Assembly: GCA_009801015.1 (NCBI GenBank)
Contig: VHZZ01000225.1
Coordinates: 2,200 to 66,199, forward strand
Source of the DNA: Silene noctiflora
Lineage: Eukaryota; Streptophyta; Magnoliopsida; Caryophyllales; Caryophyllaceae
Direction of reading: 5' to 3'
Length of the DNA: 64,000 nucleotides
Below are positions 32,719 through 45,817 of this stretch, one piece after another. Each line of letters begins with the position of its first letter. Position 1 is the first letter of the stretch. The notes beneath the pieces were generated by a model. That model saw only the letters and a list, made by a program, of their open reading frames with translations. It ran no database searches and was not told the origin of the DNA. A program made the translations under genes and the position numbers.

Positions 32719-35700
32719 TTCAACAGTTCAACCTCACCTCCTTTGCAACATTCTTGTACGGAGTTCTTTATTCTCTCACTCATTATTGTATCCAGATTAA
32801 CAATAATTAGGGCATGTTATTTTTTTTTTTTTGTTTATGGAGCTGAATTACATCTAGTAAACCGGTTAATCGGATCGGGATTGGGGCGAACCAACTTCGT
32901 CAAGTCTGTTATATTATCGGCTTAGTTTAGGTCGGGTCGGATTGTTTCGAGTGTTTTTCAGGTATGTTAGTCGGGTCATTTCAAGTTAAGCGGGTTGGGT
33001 TGATTTGGGTTCGGGTCAATGTAAGAGAGATAAAAAATACATTTAGTATTATTACTTGTTTTTAGTTTAGTTGTATTAATTGATTCTTTAGTTTAACGTA
33101 AGCGTGCTTTAAAATTAGTTATTTTAAATCTTTTTTGTTCCATCAGAGTTATGTTTTATCCGGTAATTTTTGGGTCGGCTCGATTCCAAGTTAACAAACC
33201 TCGATTCATGTTTGGATCGGATCGGGTCAATACCAAGTTAACAGACCTCGGTAACTTACGGAAAGGTGTGTTAGACAAATAAAAATTATGAAAAAAGACT
33301 TTTTTTTATCAAAATTTATGCCATACAAACAATTGGAGTCACAAATTATATGACACCCCGAAGAAGGAACTCCCACCAAGCACTAACTATTGAAAAAAAA
33401 AGGGGGGGGGGGGGGGGGGGAATTTAAAATAAAACTTGTAGAGGTTAAAATTTATCTTGTAGTAAAATAACTAGTATAAATCTCGTACTACTAAGATATT
33501 TATAAAGGGTTCTGTTAGAGAAAATTGTAATTAAAATGTTATCATTGATCATTTTTACATTAAATTAATAAATCTACTATTTATAAAAAATTTGTATTAA
33601 TAATACAGATTGGCTAAGCCTATCGCGAGCATCAACACCGTTACCCTGACAATGCTCCAGCATGGTAGCCTTCACTGGATCATAGCTATCTTCCTTTGTC
33701 GTTGTCATCAAATATGGTAGTTGTTAAGACTTTTTTTTTTAGTAGATGAATTGCTTTGATCCGTCAGCAATGATGTATATTGATAAATGTGTTGCCAAGT
33801 AATTTGATCTGTCAACAATTGTACGCATACAACGAAACCCAACAAGGCTTAATTATCATCCAGTACATTCATACATAGATTTAACATAAGGCATACAGGC
33901 ATACAACTACAACATAACCTAGAGCTAACAGAGACTAACCTTTCTCAAAAGACGTTCATTTCTTGATCGAATTTTCCTCCTGCATATGGCTGAAACTGTA
34001 ACTCAAATCATCACTCCTCAATAATCTAAATTAATAATACAGATTGGTTAAGCTTGTCGCGAGCCTCCAAATTACAATATTTATAAAGCCTTTGACTTAC
34101 TAATTATGTAAATTGGTCTCAAAACTTACATCGTTGTTGACTTGAGAATCAAGATGAGAAATAAAGAACTAGCCAATGATTATCATGGTTGAAAGCATGA
34201 TAATCATCTAATTTTTACAACACATATCAAGAATTATTTTTGGAGTTTTCGTGTCTCCCTTTGTCTTTCTAAATGCTAGAGAATGATGATGATAATGATA
34301 ATGATAAAACTAATTAATGGGTAATTATAGCCAATAAAAACCCAAGATAATGTCATAAAACCAATGTAACAACTAAAGAAAGAATCCAAAGAGGTGGAGG
34401 CAACTTGTAATCTCGCAGTCAGCCGCGTGATGCAACCACCTTTTACTCTCAGACCGACCCAGCCGTATAATGCGGCTCGCACAGTGTGGCTACCTACTAC
34501 GTGTTTGACTCCTTAATTTTGACTTTGATGCTTCGAACCTTAACTTGTTTCATCAAACCACAAGCTTGTAACTCTTCTTACCCCAATATTTGGCATGTGT
34601 ATCCAAGATATGAGTGTGAAGATGTCCAAGTCGCTTCCCGAACTTGAAATAAGATTCTTGATCACAACACTTACACATTAAACAGGAAATAGGCACAAAT
34701 ATATTCAAACAATGCAACCACTACTCTAATACATAAGTGAACTAAAATAATTACAAGTAACATAAGCCAGGGTTACAGTAGCTAAGAATTGAGTTGACAG
34801 TGCCGGTATAAAACCCACATCACAGATGATGAAAATCTTGAAAAACGTGAAGATAAAATCAATGAATTTCACGAAAATTAAAGCTAGAAAATAAATCATT
34901 CAGTTTTTAAAATTATGATAGGAGAAATCAATGAATTACATCTCTAGATGATAAAAAAATGGCGAAAATCGAAGAAAGGGGTAAAAATTTATCACTTGTC
35001 ATAGAGTTCCCCTTCGTGGTTGTTCAATAAAAAGAGGTAGAGATCATCATCTCTAGTCTCCCATCTTTACATCCCTTGGAGATGACGATGTAGATGAAAG
35101 TGCTGCAACGAAATACTGGCTGATTTTAAATCTTTTGTTGCTATTTAACATATTGCTTATAGTGTTTTGTTTTGAGGAAATGAAGAGAAATTGTCTCGTA
35201 AATGTGTTTTTTTTTTTTTCTGTGGAGCACGCCATTGTTGGAAATTGAATGGACAAGCAATGACTATTTCACCCTCTATATTTTTAGTGATTACTTCAAC
35301 TATATAAGTGTTGTGTATGAACAATTTTGTCCAATTAATGAGAGAGGTCGAAATGAAGTTTTCTGAATTTTTTTTGTTCCACGTCAATTGCTTAAGATCT
35401 TCTTTTTGTAATATAATGATAACGATGATCTAGACTTTACAAAATATAACCTGATAAAATTCAAAAGTATTTGGTTGTGATGAAACCTAAGAATGGGTTG
35501 GGGATGGGAATTGGGATGGTACCAAGCATATAATATAATTTATACGAAGCAAAAGGACAAAGGGAGGACGAAGGACGAAGGGTGATGAGAAACATGATCG
35601 GACGTAGGGGATTAGTAACGTCCCCATATATATAAACTCTTTTCCTTTCTTGTATTTTATTTACGAAGACAGTAGTTGTACTATTATTTTATTTTATTTT

Positions 35701-35978
35701 ATTTTATTTTATTATTTTCATTCATTTTCATCTCCTTCTTGACTACTCCTTCATTCATCTCATTTCATACCTCACCAATTTTTGACTAAACCCTAGGTAT
35801 TTCTACTTTCCTTCCTCTCTCTCTCCCTCTTTTTTTTTTTATTATTCTTTTTATCTATTTTTATCATTATTCTCGAATGAAATTAAAATTCATCATCGTC
35901 TTCGTAGATTATAATTGTAACAATTATAATCATAATCATCATCATCATCATCATCATCGCCTTCCGTAAGACACATCA
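32719..35978. other. Gene-free region between the F-box gene and UPL5
   Basis: Divergent promoters at both ends. 32860-33240 is dense in TCGGGT/GGGTCG words, as in decayed retroelement or simple-repeat DNA. A G run of about 19 is at 33402-33420. A motif (AATAATACAGATTGG, with TCGCGAGC) occurs at 33600 and again at 34032. A (TTTTA)n run is at 35680-35712 and an (ATC)n run at 35937-35958, just before the UPL5 start. No gene recognised. Confidence 0.5.
35625..35636 (+). promoter_or_regulatory. Probable TATA box of UPL5
   Basis: ATATATATAAAC lies about 345 bp upstream of the UPL5 ATG. It would imply a 5' leader of roughly 310 nt that includes the (TTTTA)n and (ATC)n runs. Confidence 0.45.
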
Positions 35979-38900
35979 ATGTCACCAATTGATTCACCAT
36001 CATCGACAACCAACAACAATCACACCAACTTTGATAATCGTTGTGGCCTTCCGACCAAGCGCAAACTGGAGGACTGCGACAACTTGTCGTCCTACGCCGG
36101 AGATGACGACTCCACCGCCACCTCTGCCGTCTCCTCTTCTTTCTCAAGGCACCGCAAGAACCTCAATCCCAATTCCAAAGGAGGTAACTTGGAGCATCGT
36201 CTCCTACGAGGAGAATCCAGCCAAGCCCCCCTCAGATGCGATGCCAATTTACAGTTCTTCGTACGCCTTCTTTCCGGTGGTAAAACCCTTGTCTTGCGGG
36301 CTACTATGGGGGACACTGTTGAGATTCTTCACAGGAAGATTCAGATGATGACTGGAATACCCATGTCCGAACAGAGGTTGATCTACATGGGTAAGCAACT
36401 TCAGTTGGACCATTCTCTCGACTCTTCTGGTATCCGAAACGATGCTTGTTTGCACCTTGTCGCCCGCCTTCGCAGCACCGATCACCCCAGGGCTTGGCGA
36501 CTCATTTCTGATATGGTTAATCTTATTTGTACTCTCTGTAGAAAGGATGCCCCCTTTTTTGACTCCAGAATTGTTAAAGTAAAACTTGAACAGTTCATGG
36601 CCCTCCCTTTAGATAAACAAAGCGGCTTTGAAAATTCTCATTTTAAGACCGATTACTATAACATTTTCTTGGACGCCCGTGCCCCTCAGGCCTTGGTTAT
36701 GCTCTATAGGTCTCCCGACAAACGAAATCAAGACTGTGCAGATGAGTGCATTAGGTGCTTTGTCAGCTTCGTCAAGGATTTGGGAGGAACTGTGACCGAG
36801 AGCGCTTATTGTGCAAAGATGGTTTTGGAGTTTTGCACACTCCTTAAGATGTATGCGCCTTTTGATGATGTTTTATATGCGCACTGCCGGAGTGCTCTGG
36901 GAATGATGCTCGAGAAGGTTGAGTTGGTCAGCAGGCCAAAGGAGTATTCTTGGATGGCAAATGGGGAGATCACCTTTCTCGCTGTCCAAGACCTGTTTCC
37001 GTACTTGAATGAATTGGGCCAGAGGCTGCTCAAGGACTTGATGCTCAGTGCTGAGACCAGTACAGGCAGCGGGCCTTCTCTCAGGGATGTCTGTGATTTT
37101 TCTGCATTTCTGCAGCCTGTGCTGAGTTTCATTGGAAGGGAACTTTCTGTGATACAGGCTTCTTGCAACTTTGAATGGCAGGGAAATGCTAACCTCTTAG
37201 GCGATGAGGCTGCTTGTCTCTTCCATCTTTTCGATGAAATGCTCACTTTGATTGACAAATGTCTGGGAAAAGTGGGGGATTATCTAGCTCTGAAGAGGAA
37301 AAAGCATGATGAAGTTTATCAAAATGGATGGTCTCACTATCTTGCAATTCTCAAGGATTTGGGTAGCATTGCGCTTCTTTATCCGGACTCTGAGGACAGG
37401 TTTTGGACTATGTTGAGAAAACACAAGGTAGTGGTGCGTGCTCTTGTTGTTCTGTGTGCCTCCCGGGTTAATGATCATAGTTGGCTTCTCAAGGAGAAGG
37501 ATGTCCTTGACTTTGAGTCCAGGCGGCATTTAGCAATGTTGATGTTCCCAGAGGTGAGAGAAGATTATGAGGAGTTACATGAGATGTTAATAGACAGGTC
37601 TCAGTTGCTAGCTGAATCTTTTGAGTACATATCTAGTGCAGAGCCATCATCTTTACATGCTGGTCTCTTTATGGAATTCAAAAACGAAGAAGCTACAGGC
37701 CCGGGTGTATTAAGAGAGTGGTTTTGTATGGTGTGCCAAGCAATTTTTGATCCTCAGAATGCCCTTTTTGTCGCCTGTCCCTTGGATCGACGAAGGTTCT
37801 ATCCTAATCCAGGCAAGTACATTTTTGTATTTTACACTTTTTTTGTTTCAATTCCAACCTGCTCCATGGCGTATTACTCCGATCCCTAACCCCCATCCTC
37901 CAAAACACACTAGGTGAGTCAAGTTATAACATCATGGCTTATATTTGGTTAATATTAGGCGACATGGGTGATCATAGGCTATACAGATGGAAACTAGACT
38001 CAAATGACTTATAAAAGCAAGTCGTAATAAGTCGTGACAATCTCTGAGCCACCACGTCCTAGAATGCTAGTGTTCCATGATAGCGATCCAAGACCTAATT
38101 TAATAGTATCATTCTCGTAGGTTAGATCCTTTTAATTGTAATTTTTCTAATAGCTATGAAAGGCTGGAGTGAAAAACAACTGAACCTTAATCCCGTAAGG
38201 TAATTCAGGTAACAGTCTTAAGGAACTTTTGCTTGAAATAAGCTATACAAATAGAGATGTTTTAAATAAAAGGGATGGAGAAAGGGGAAACAAGAAGAAA
38301 GAGAGGTCCAGCATAGGAAAAAAGCTTCTAAACACAGAGTGAGAGGAACGACAAGATATATATGAGGATAAACCAAAAATAAGAAAAAGAAAAGTAAGAG
38401 TAAAGATAAGGCGAAAATGGTGAAAGGGAGGAAGAGAACTCAAGAAGTGGAATGCAAACCCAATATTGTATGCATAAATAGTTAGGTAACTAACTCTGCT
38501 ATATACAAACTGTACAACAGCAGTAACGACATTGACTGGGTATCTCAAAGGTTCATGCATATGGTAGGAGAAGTTGGTTTGGCCTATGTAGCCTTAGTGC
38601 CTTACCCATGTGTTTTAAACATGGACACATTGTTCCGACTGACGCAATGACCCATAATGTTATGGGGAGACTAGGGCGTGACACGCTGAAGTTCTGAAGC
38701 TATCTCGTATAGCTCACTGGGGAGCAAATAATAGCCAAGACGAGCTATCTTGGATGACATGGCCTGTGGAGGTTTTGTTCATTTTGGCATAGCATTGAGC
38801 AATCATTATCCATCCTTCAATTGTTCCCATGATATAAAGTTCTAACTGCTTGAACCTGCTCTTGCATTTTTATATTTTTATATTCTACTAGTTTTTTAGG

Positions 38901-41900
38901 CCCGATGTTGCCCGGTAATAGCTTCGTGAAATAATTCTATGTAAAGTTTTTTCCAAGGCAATTCTACTCTATTTCTAATATAGCAAAATATGTTGGTTAC
39001 AAATGACTTAGAAATAGACCTTTATATCACGATTGCTTAAAAAAAAAACCTAAAATGAATTTTAAAAGAGTATCAGATAGTCATTTCAAAATTCAGTTTT
39101 CGAACATTTTAATTAATTTTTACATCCATTGGCATCTTTGGTATGCTCCTGACAGATCTAGTCATCTTTATTTAATAAAATTGACACTTGATATATATGC
39201 TCCGAAATGTTTGAAAAGGGTAATTTCCAGGATAGATGTCAAATTAACGATGAAGGGGGAGTGACCAAGTAAGAATGAAGTTTTTCAAAGCTAAATAGGT
39301 AGGCAACTTCAATATTAGGAGGACATTAGTAACAAAGCCTTCAATATTAAGTGGACATTAGTAACAAAGCATACAAGGGCAAAATTGCAATAGAGAAATT
39401 ACGCAAAAGTCAAGCAAATCTTGACTACTATTCTCTCTTTTACAAGGAGTGAAAATAAACACATTAACTGAAATTCCAAATATATGAACACATAATTGAT
39501 ATTCCTAGTTCATTAGTTAAAGAAACTATTAGCAATTTACTATACTTCTACAGAAGAGTTCATAATATTAAAATAAATTACCTTTTCAAGCCAACATAAA
39601 GCATAGCTAAATCATTTATGATTTGGAATTTTAGTTTTGGGACGAATGCATTGCTGTCACTAAAAAGGCAAGGATGGTCCCCTACAGCTATCTGTCAAGA
39701 TTATTTGAAAAAGAGGTTTATGAATTAGGATGTACCTAAATGGGGTTGGTTTGATATTTGCTCATAGCTTAAGGGCAAAACTGGAATGAGTAAAGTTACG
39801 CAAAGGTCGGATTAAAGTTGACTGCTATACTCCTTTTTTATATAGGTAATAGATTATCTAGCTGGATATTGTTGATTAACTGATTAACTAACACATGTAT
39901 TATTGTTTAGAAAACTGCCTCACTTCAGTGAGAATTTTCTTTATGATCCTCGAATGGCTTTTTATATTTTACATTTTTTGTCAACCATGGTTTTACCTTT
40001 AAATGCTCTAAATCATGCTTAAATCCACTTTGCAGCATCTAAGGTCGATCCTCTCCACATTCGATACTTCCGCTTCGCAGGTAGGGTAATTGCATTGGCC
40101 TTAATGCACAAGATTCAAGTTGGAGTTGTTCTCGATCGTGTTTTTTTCTTACAATTAGCTGGAAGATGTGTTTCTGTTGAAGATATAAAAAATGCAGATC
40201 CATGCCTCTATAATAGCTGCAAACAAATACTAGAGATGGATCCTGAATTTGTGGATTCTGATGGATTGGGGCTGACATTTGTTACTGAAGTTGAAGAGCT
40301 TGGATCTAGGAAGGTCGTGGAGCTTTGTTGTGGTGGGAAAAGCATTGTTTTGAACAGCAAGAATAGGAAAGAATATGTTTACCTAATTGTTCAGCAGCAT
40401 TTTGTTACGTCTATCTCCGAACAAGTGTCTTCTTTTGCTCAAGGTTTTGCTGACATCCTTAGCGACGGCAATCTCCGAACAACTTTCTTTGCGAGCCTAG
40501 AGCTGGAAGAGCTTGATTGGATGTTGCATGGTAGTAAAAGTGAGGAGATCTCTGTTGAAGATTGGAAGGCACATACCGAGTACAATGGCTACAAAAATGC
40601 TGACCCTCAGATAGTTTGGTTTTGGGAGGTACGTAGAATCTACAAATTTTTATTTGTTCCTTAAGTAAAGTTTCCATCACGTTGATACTATTCTGTGTCA
40701 TATTATCAACTCTGTCATAATGGAACGTTCCTGTAATTTTTTTTTTTTTTTGCATATTCCGCTTGTCCCCCTGCTAATCTATATACACAAATAGGCTGGG
40801 TCCCTGCTATGCACAAATAGGCTGGGTACCTGCCATGCATTAGCTGGTATAGTTTCCTTTGTAGGGTGCTTGTGGTTGTCGGGATCTATATTCCTGACGG
40901 ACAATTAGTTTTGAAGCCTGTCCAAACTAAGGAGAATGTACTGTACAGGACTACAGGAGTCCTTAGAAATAGAGTTAATTGTTGGCGTTTGTTAGTTGCT
41001 GCAGTTATATCAAGGTAGGTTAAATTCAGAATGAGATTCATCCTAGGAAAACTCAGGAGGGGAATTTTGGGAGGCTAGAACCTAGAAGGACGCAACTGTA
41101 TATTGGTAGACCTTGATAGGAGAACTAATGTATATAAATGAAGTAAAGTTATGACCTTACATATATTTTGTATGATCACTTGGTAAACCTTGATAGGAGA
41201 ACTGATGTACTCCCTCCGTTCCACTTTTATTGTCCACTTTCTTTCCAAATTTCATTCCAAATTAATTGTCCTATTTCTAAATTAAGTATGGTAAATAAGC
41301 GAACTACCAATATTGTCCCTAATCTTTTAACTACTACTCCCCTTGTCAAAATGACATTGTCCCCTACTTTTCATGATTAAAGGGATAGAGTTGTAAATTT
41401 ACCCATATTTCTTAAATCCTCTCAAAATGAAAAGTAGGACAATAAAAGTGGAATGGAGTGAGTATTTTATAAATGAAGTAAAGTTATGACCTTGATCTAT
41501 TGGTTGGCTGTTTTGTTTTTCTTTTTGCTATACTCTATTACTTGTGTGGATTACCAAATTGAAGACAAATCTAAAAGCAATAGGAAGGGAGGGGAAGGAA
41601 GGAGAAGTGAAGAGATAGACAAATCCCTTGATTTTTAATTGAGTGATATAGGATATTAATTATAGGATATTGGGGGTGAAGGTGTGACTCCTATGAACAA
41701 AAAGACGACTGGACAAATCTCTTGTTTGGATAATCCCTTTCGAGAAGTGAAGCAAGACGAGTGAGAATCTATGGAGAACATTTGGAAAGCATAGACACTT
41801 TTGCATATCTTTCCAAATTTTGGGGAGAATTGTTTGTTGATGTAAAAGTGTGTTTTATTTTTTGAAAGGAGGTAAAAAGAAATCGGTTTCCTTCATATTG

Positions 41901-44900
41901 TCACAAATAACACCCCCTTTCCATCTAACCATTTCCCTCCATGTAAACAAGCTGATATTGAGCTAATCATATTTCTTTTAGATATCTCTAAGGTAACCAA
42001 CAAACGATGGATGTAATTTCAATTTAGTTCAGTTTAGGTCCTTCGAGTTAAGTTAAGTTTAAATTAAGCTCAGGCCAGGTCTTATAACTTCAGTTTATTT
42101 CAGGTTCTCTAAGTTCATTTTTGTTCTTCACTCCACTTCATGTCAGGTCAAGTCATATAAGTTTATAATTTCAGTTTAATTTAGTTTCAGTTTCAGGCTA
42201 AAGAATAGGGCAGTATTGTGTTTTTTCTCAAAATAATCTTTTTCACATACGAATTTTACTCTATCCATTTACGTTTCCTTGTAGAGTTCTTCCTCTATCC
42301 ATTTTTAAACTTCTTACTTCCCTTTTTGGGCTGTCCATACTAAACTGCTTACTTTCGAATATTCTGCTCTGACCCAGATCCTTTTTCAGCTTTCATTTTG
42401 CGAAACTTTTAAATTAAACCCCATAATTTTTGTGCACAATGAAACACGAAGAATAAAAATTTACCATTGTACCCTTATCTATTCCCTTCCCTACCTCCGC
42501 TCGTCCCAACTACTCAACCATCACCCGATACCAATCTTCTATGCTATGTCGCTACCACTATAATGCCACCGCCACCCAACAACATCCTCTCCATGAAGTC
42601 CACCACGCTCACTGCCAGCGTGCTCTTCTCCCCAAGACGACCGTGCTCACACCTTAGTTTAAAAAAGCGCGCCTTGAGTGCGCCTAAGGCGCGCCTCGCA
42701 TGAGGCACTAGCCAAAACGCCTCGGTGCATTTTAGGTGCGCCTTTTAGACAAGGCTCACCTAACAAGGCTAACTAGTATGCACTTTCCATATCTTTTAGA
42801 CACAGCTCACCATTTCTTTTCCCTATTATTCATTACTTTACTCCATGACATGTTAGCAAACTTGAAAACTCCTAAAAAGGCTATTGTTGCCCAAAATTTC
42901 ATTTGGAAATTACAAATTTGTTATTAAAAATAGGTCGTCTCGCGTCCAAAAGGCGAGCGCCTTCGCCTTGCACTTTGCGCCTCGTCGCCTCAGCCCCTTA
43001 GCGCCTTGGTGCGCCTTGCGCATTTTCAAACTAAGGCTCACACCCTCCTTTAACCACCAACACCGCACACGAGGAGATCTGGCTGTGGTAATTGTATGGA
43101 AGGCGAGAAAGGTGTAACAATTAGGAAATGAGTTTGGGTTCTGAGGAGTGAAAGGTGGTTAGGGAAGGTGGTCGGAGCTTGAAGGTGGTGGTGATGGGGA
43201 GCAAGGTAGTCACTGAGGATGACCGACATGGCTCGTCAGATGACCCGTTTTGGTGAGTCAAGATGGCAGTAGGATAGTGGTTACAGGTGGTGGGGTGAAG
43301 GTGGTGGAGACAGGTTGGTTGGTGGGAGTTGGTGAGAGGTGGAGCTGGGGTGAGGCCGTGAGGGGATGGGAGTTGGGTGGGGCTAAACTTGTAAAAGAAA
43401 ATATAATACTATTACTTTTCCTAAACTTTGTGTAGAAGTGTAATCTACACAAATGAATGAAAAAGGAGTATGACTTATCTAAAACAACCATAAATTACTA
43501 TATGACTAATCCATATACAAAGTATATAACTAATCGAAAATAACCCTAACCTATTACTCCCTCTTCTTTATAGTGTTCTTCCCATTTCCCTTTTCATGGT
43601 CTTTGAGACCGCTCTTTGTAAATATGTGTTTCTATATAATCGTTTTTTCTGTTAAAAATATAATTTTGTGAATTTTTTTTAGCAAATGTAAATAATTCCG
43701 TATTAGTTATAATAATTTATATTTTTTAGTGTTTTGACGGTCAAAGTATTGAAAGTAACCCTTTGAAATGGAGGGAGTGTACGACTAATCCAAAGTAACT
43801 CTGGCATACACATAGCACATCCTTGCTCCATTTAATTGTGTATGTTTTTCGAAATTCCGTTTAAAGCCGTGTTTGGAAACACGTAATTGATTTCATTTAT
43901 GTGATTTCAATTGAGAAATTAATGTTATAATTCAATTCCAAATCTAATTTCATAAACATGTTTGATCGCATGGAATTCAATTCCGAATTTCAATTTCTTT
44001 GGAAACCCATGGCATTGGAAATTGGAACTGACCCACGGCGATGTATTTGACAAGTTTACGATAGTACGGAATTGAAATGAGTACTATGAGTTAGGAATTT
44101 GAGATCCCCAAATTTTAATTGAGAAGGGATCAAGCCTAATTCTAATTCCAAATTTTGAAGTTTCCTCAGTTACACGGTATTTTCTAGTTCGAAGTTCCCG
44201 AACACACCATAAGATATTTTGAGAAACATTACAATCAAATGGAACAAAAGAAACGTGCTATCCAAAATTAACATTCATGCACTTTTTCACATAATTTTTA
44301 GTTAAGTCGCCTGTGTTAAAATCATTAATACTATATGGTAGTTAGACTAATATAAAATAGTGACTTGGTGAACAATATGATTAGCAAATATCTTATTTTC
44401 TCCCCTCTCGTAGTCTCATCACCTCACTCAACCCCCGGTCCCCCCAACCTCACCCAGCCACCTCTCCCCAATTGTACTATGAATACCATGTCCAAGGGGT
44501 CCACTATCGCAGCCCCGACTTTCTGGTCTTCAACCTGAAACAGTCCTCTCACGTCCCCATTGGATCTCAGGACTCCGACACCCGGTTTCATTCTCACACA
44601 ACCTGCACCTCACCCCCCGCAAGCGCCCTCGCAGTCCCGCTCAACCAATTGCAACCCCCACTCTAACCACCTCTTTCAGCCTTATATTGTACCAATTGGT
44701 GGAGGTGCAATGCTGTAATATGGCGTGGTGGGTCTAAGATGGGTATTGAGAGACCGTGAGAGCGCTCAGGGCCTTGGACTATTCCCGAGGGACAAATTCT
44801 TCAAGACTTTAAAACCTGGGGTATGATGAAGGTTTATTCATAGGACTTCCCTGTGATGTTTTGTGGCTCCTGGAGCTTCATCTGACCCTCCTATGGTAAT

Positions 44901-45817
44901 TGCCAGATAATAATTGTAAGTTGATGGATAAATCCATAACTACGATGACTCTTGGCAGATGATGTTACCCAGACTCGTATTAAAGTGTTGGACACGAGTG
45001 CGTGTTCAAGTGTTGGACTTGGGTATTTTTATTAAAATAATGCACATTTTGGCTTAAAATGAGGTGTCCTGAGTGTTGAGTTTGGAGTAATATAGGATGT
45101 ATGTACTTGAGCTTTTTCTTTGTAGCCACTGGAGCTTCATCTGGTCCCCGTATGGTAGTTGGTAGATAAATAATTTTAAGTTGATGGATCATCCAAAACT
45201 ATGATGGCTGTACTTTATCTTTGTCATGACAGTGTCAGGTTTCAGTGTAACCTAACTGTTTTGTTATCAATATGCTCAGAAGTAATTTAGTGTCACTACA
45301 GGCTTCGGTGAAACCTTACTGTTTTGTTATGGTTCAGTATGCTCAGGACTATTTTACTTGTGTTGTAATCCATATCAGAAATTTCAGGAGTAGCTTTAGT
45401 TTGTCGGGCCACGATGGAAAATGTTTTACTAATATGGTTGTATTGGCTGCACCCTGGAACTTGGCTTAAACTTGATGTCAATTCTTTGCCAGGAAACTTG
45501 TAGATAGTAATGTATGTGGCCTGTTAGTCTAATTGTGATCTTTTGGATTGCAGGTTGTCGAACAGTTGAATGTGGAACAGAAAAAAACCCTACTCTTCTT
45601 TTGGACATCAGTTAAATACCTTCCAGTTGAGGGGTTCCGTGGGTTGGCTTCGAAGTTGTTCATATACAAGTCTTTGGAGTCCCAGGACCGCTTGCCATCA
45701 TCCCATACATGCTTTTACCGACTTTGCATCCCACCTTATCCTACCAAAGCCATCATGCAAGACCGTCTCCAGGTCATAACCCAGGAGCATATTGGATGCA
45801 GCTTTGGAACATGGTGA
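35979..45817 (+). CDS. UPL5: HECT-type E3 ubiquitin ligase UPL5
   Basis: Three exons (35979-37812, 40036-40628, 45554-45817) encode 896 aa; Arabidopsis UPL5 is about 870. A low-complexity N-terminus is followed by a ubiquitin-like domain at about residues 90-165 (LQFFVRLLSGGKTLVLRAT, then QRLIYMGKQLQL). The HECT domain fills the C-terminal ~350 residues: GPGVLREWF, DPLHIRYFRFAGRVIALALM, then LPSSHTCFYRLCIPPY with catalytic Cys at about 862. Phe sits at position -4 (FGTW), as HECT ligases require. UPL5 ubiquitinates regulators such as WRKY53 in leaf senescence in Arabidopsis. Intron 1 (2.2 kb) uses a GC donor (CCAG|GCAAGT), the only choice that keeps YPNPASKVDPLH in frame. Intron 2 is 4.9 kb and full of repeats. 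Confidence 0.93.
37813..40035 (+). other. UPL5 intron 1, GC-AG, 2.2 kb
   Basis: Donor GCAAGT, acceptor TTTGCAG. Inside: a repeat-end-like CTAGTTTTTTAGGCCCGATG at 38887; a 31-32-bp tandem pair (CTTCAATATTAG..GGACATTAGTAACAAAG) at about 39307-39370; and two related blocks (AGGGCAAAATTGCAATAGAG at 39385, AGGGCAAAACTGGAATGAGT at 39772). The last two suggest one dispersed element, or two copies of it, lies within. Confidence 0.7.
41208..41464. mobile_element. Stowaway-like MITE in UPL5 intron 2
   Basis: 257 bp with terminal inverted repeats TACTCCCTCCGTTCCACTTT and (right end) AAAGTGGAATGGAGTGAGTA. TA target sites are at both ends. No coding capacity; a classical Tc1/mariner-type MITE. It sits in the second copy of a local duplication (see findings). 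Confidence 0.88.
42654..43035. mobile_element. hAT-type MITE, 382 bp, with 8-bp target duplication
   Basis: The ends CTTAGTTTAAAAAAGCGC and GCGCATTTTCAAACTAAG are imperfect inverted repeats. The flanks at 42646-42653 and 43036-43043 are both GCTCACAC, a perfect 8-bp duplication typical of hAT transposons. The interior is rich in GCGCCTT words, unlike the rest of the intron. Related copies at 50260-50613 and 62862-63163. Confidence 0.82.
43863..44212. mobile_element. Possible MITE or foldback repeat
   Basis: GCCGTGTTTGGAAACACG at the left and TTCCCGAACACACCATAA at the right are roughly inverse. The interior has repeated AATTCCAATTTC / GGAATTGAAAT words that could pair. No clear target duplication. 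Confidence 0.4.
44860..45345 (+). repeat. Local duplications in UPL5 intron 2
   Basis: About 95 bp beginning near CTGGAGCTTCATCTG is present at 44870-44955 and again at 45127-45210, diverged. About 55 bp beginning GGTTTCAGTGTAACC at 45238 recurs as GGCTTCGGTGAAACC at 45301. Also, a 27-bp unit (CACAAATAGGCTGGGT) is doubled at 40784-40838. Confidence 0.7.

Larger units (their letters stand above)
40629..45553 (+). other. UPL5 intron 2, 4.9 kb, repeat-filled
   Basis: GT donor GTACGTAG, acceptor TTGCAG. It holds the MITEs and duplications listed separately. Open frames at 42467-43435 and 44472-44666 have no recognisable protein and coincide with repeat or G/C-skewed sequence. Confidence 0.75.

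Noticed and set aside
39055-39264. 69-codon frame in UPL5 intron 1
   Set aside because: AT-rich, no family, and inside an intron with repeat remnants.
42467-43435. Frames of 60-78 codons in UPL5 intron 2
   Set aside because: They overlap a hAT MITE and skewed simple sequence; no protein resemblance.
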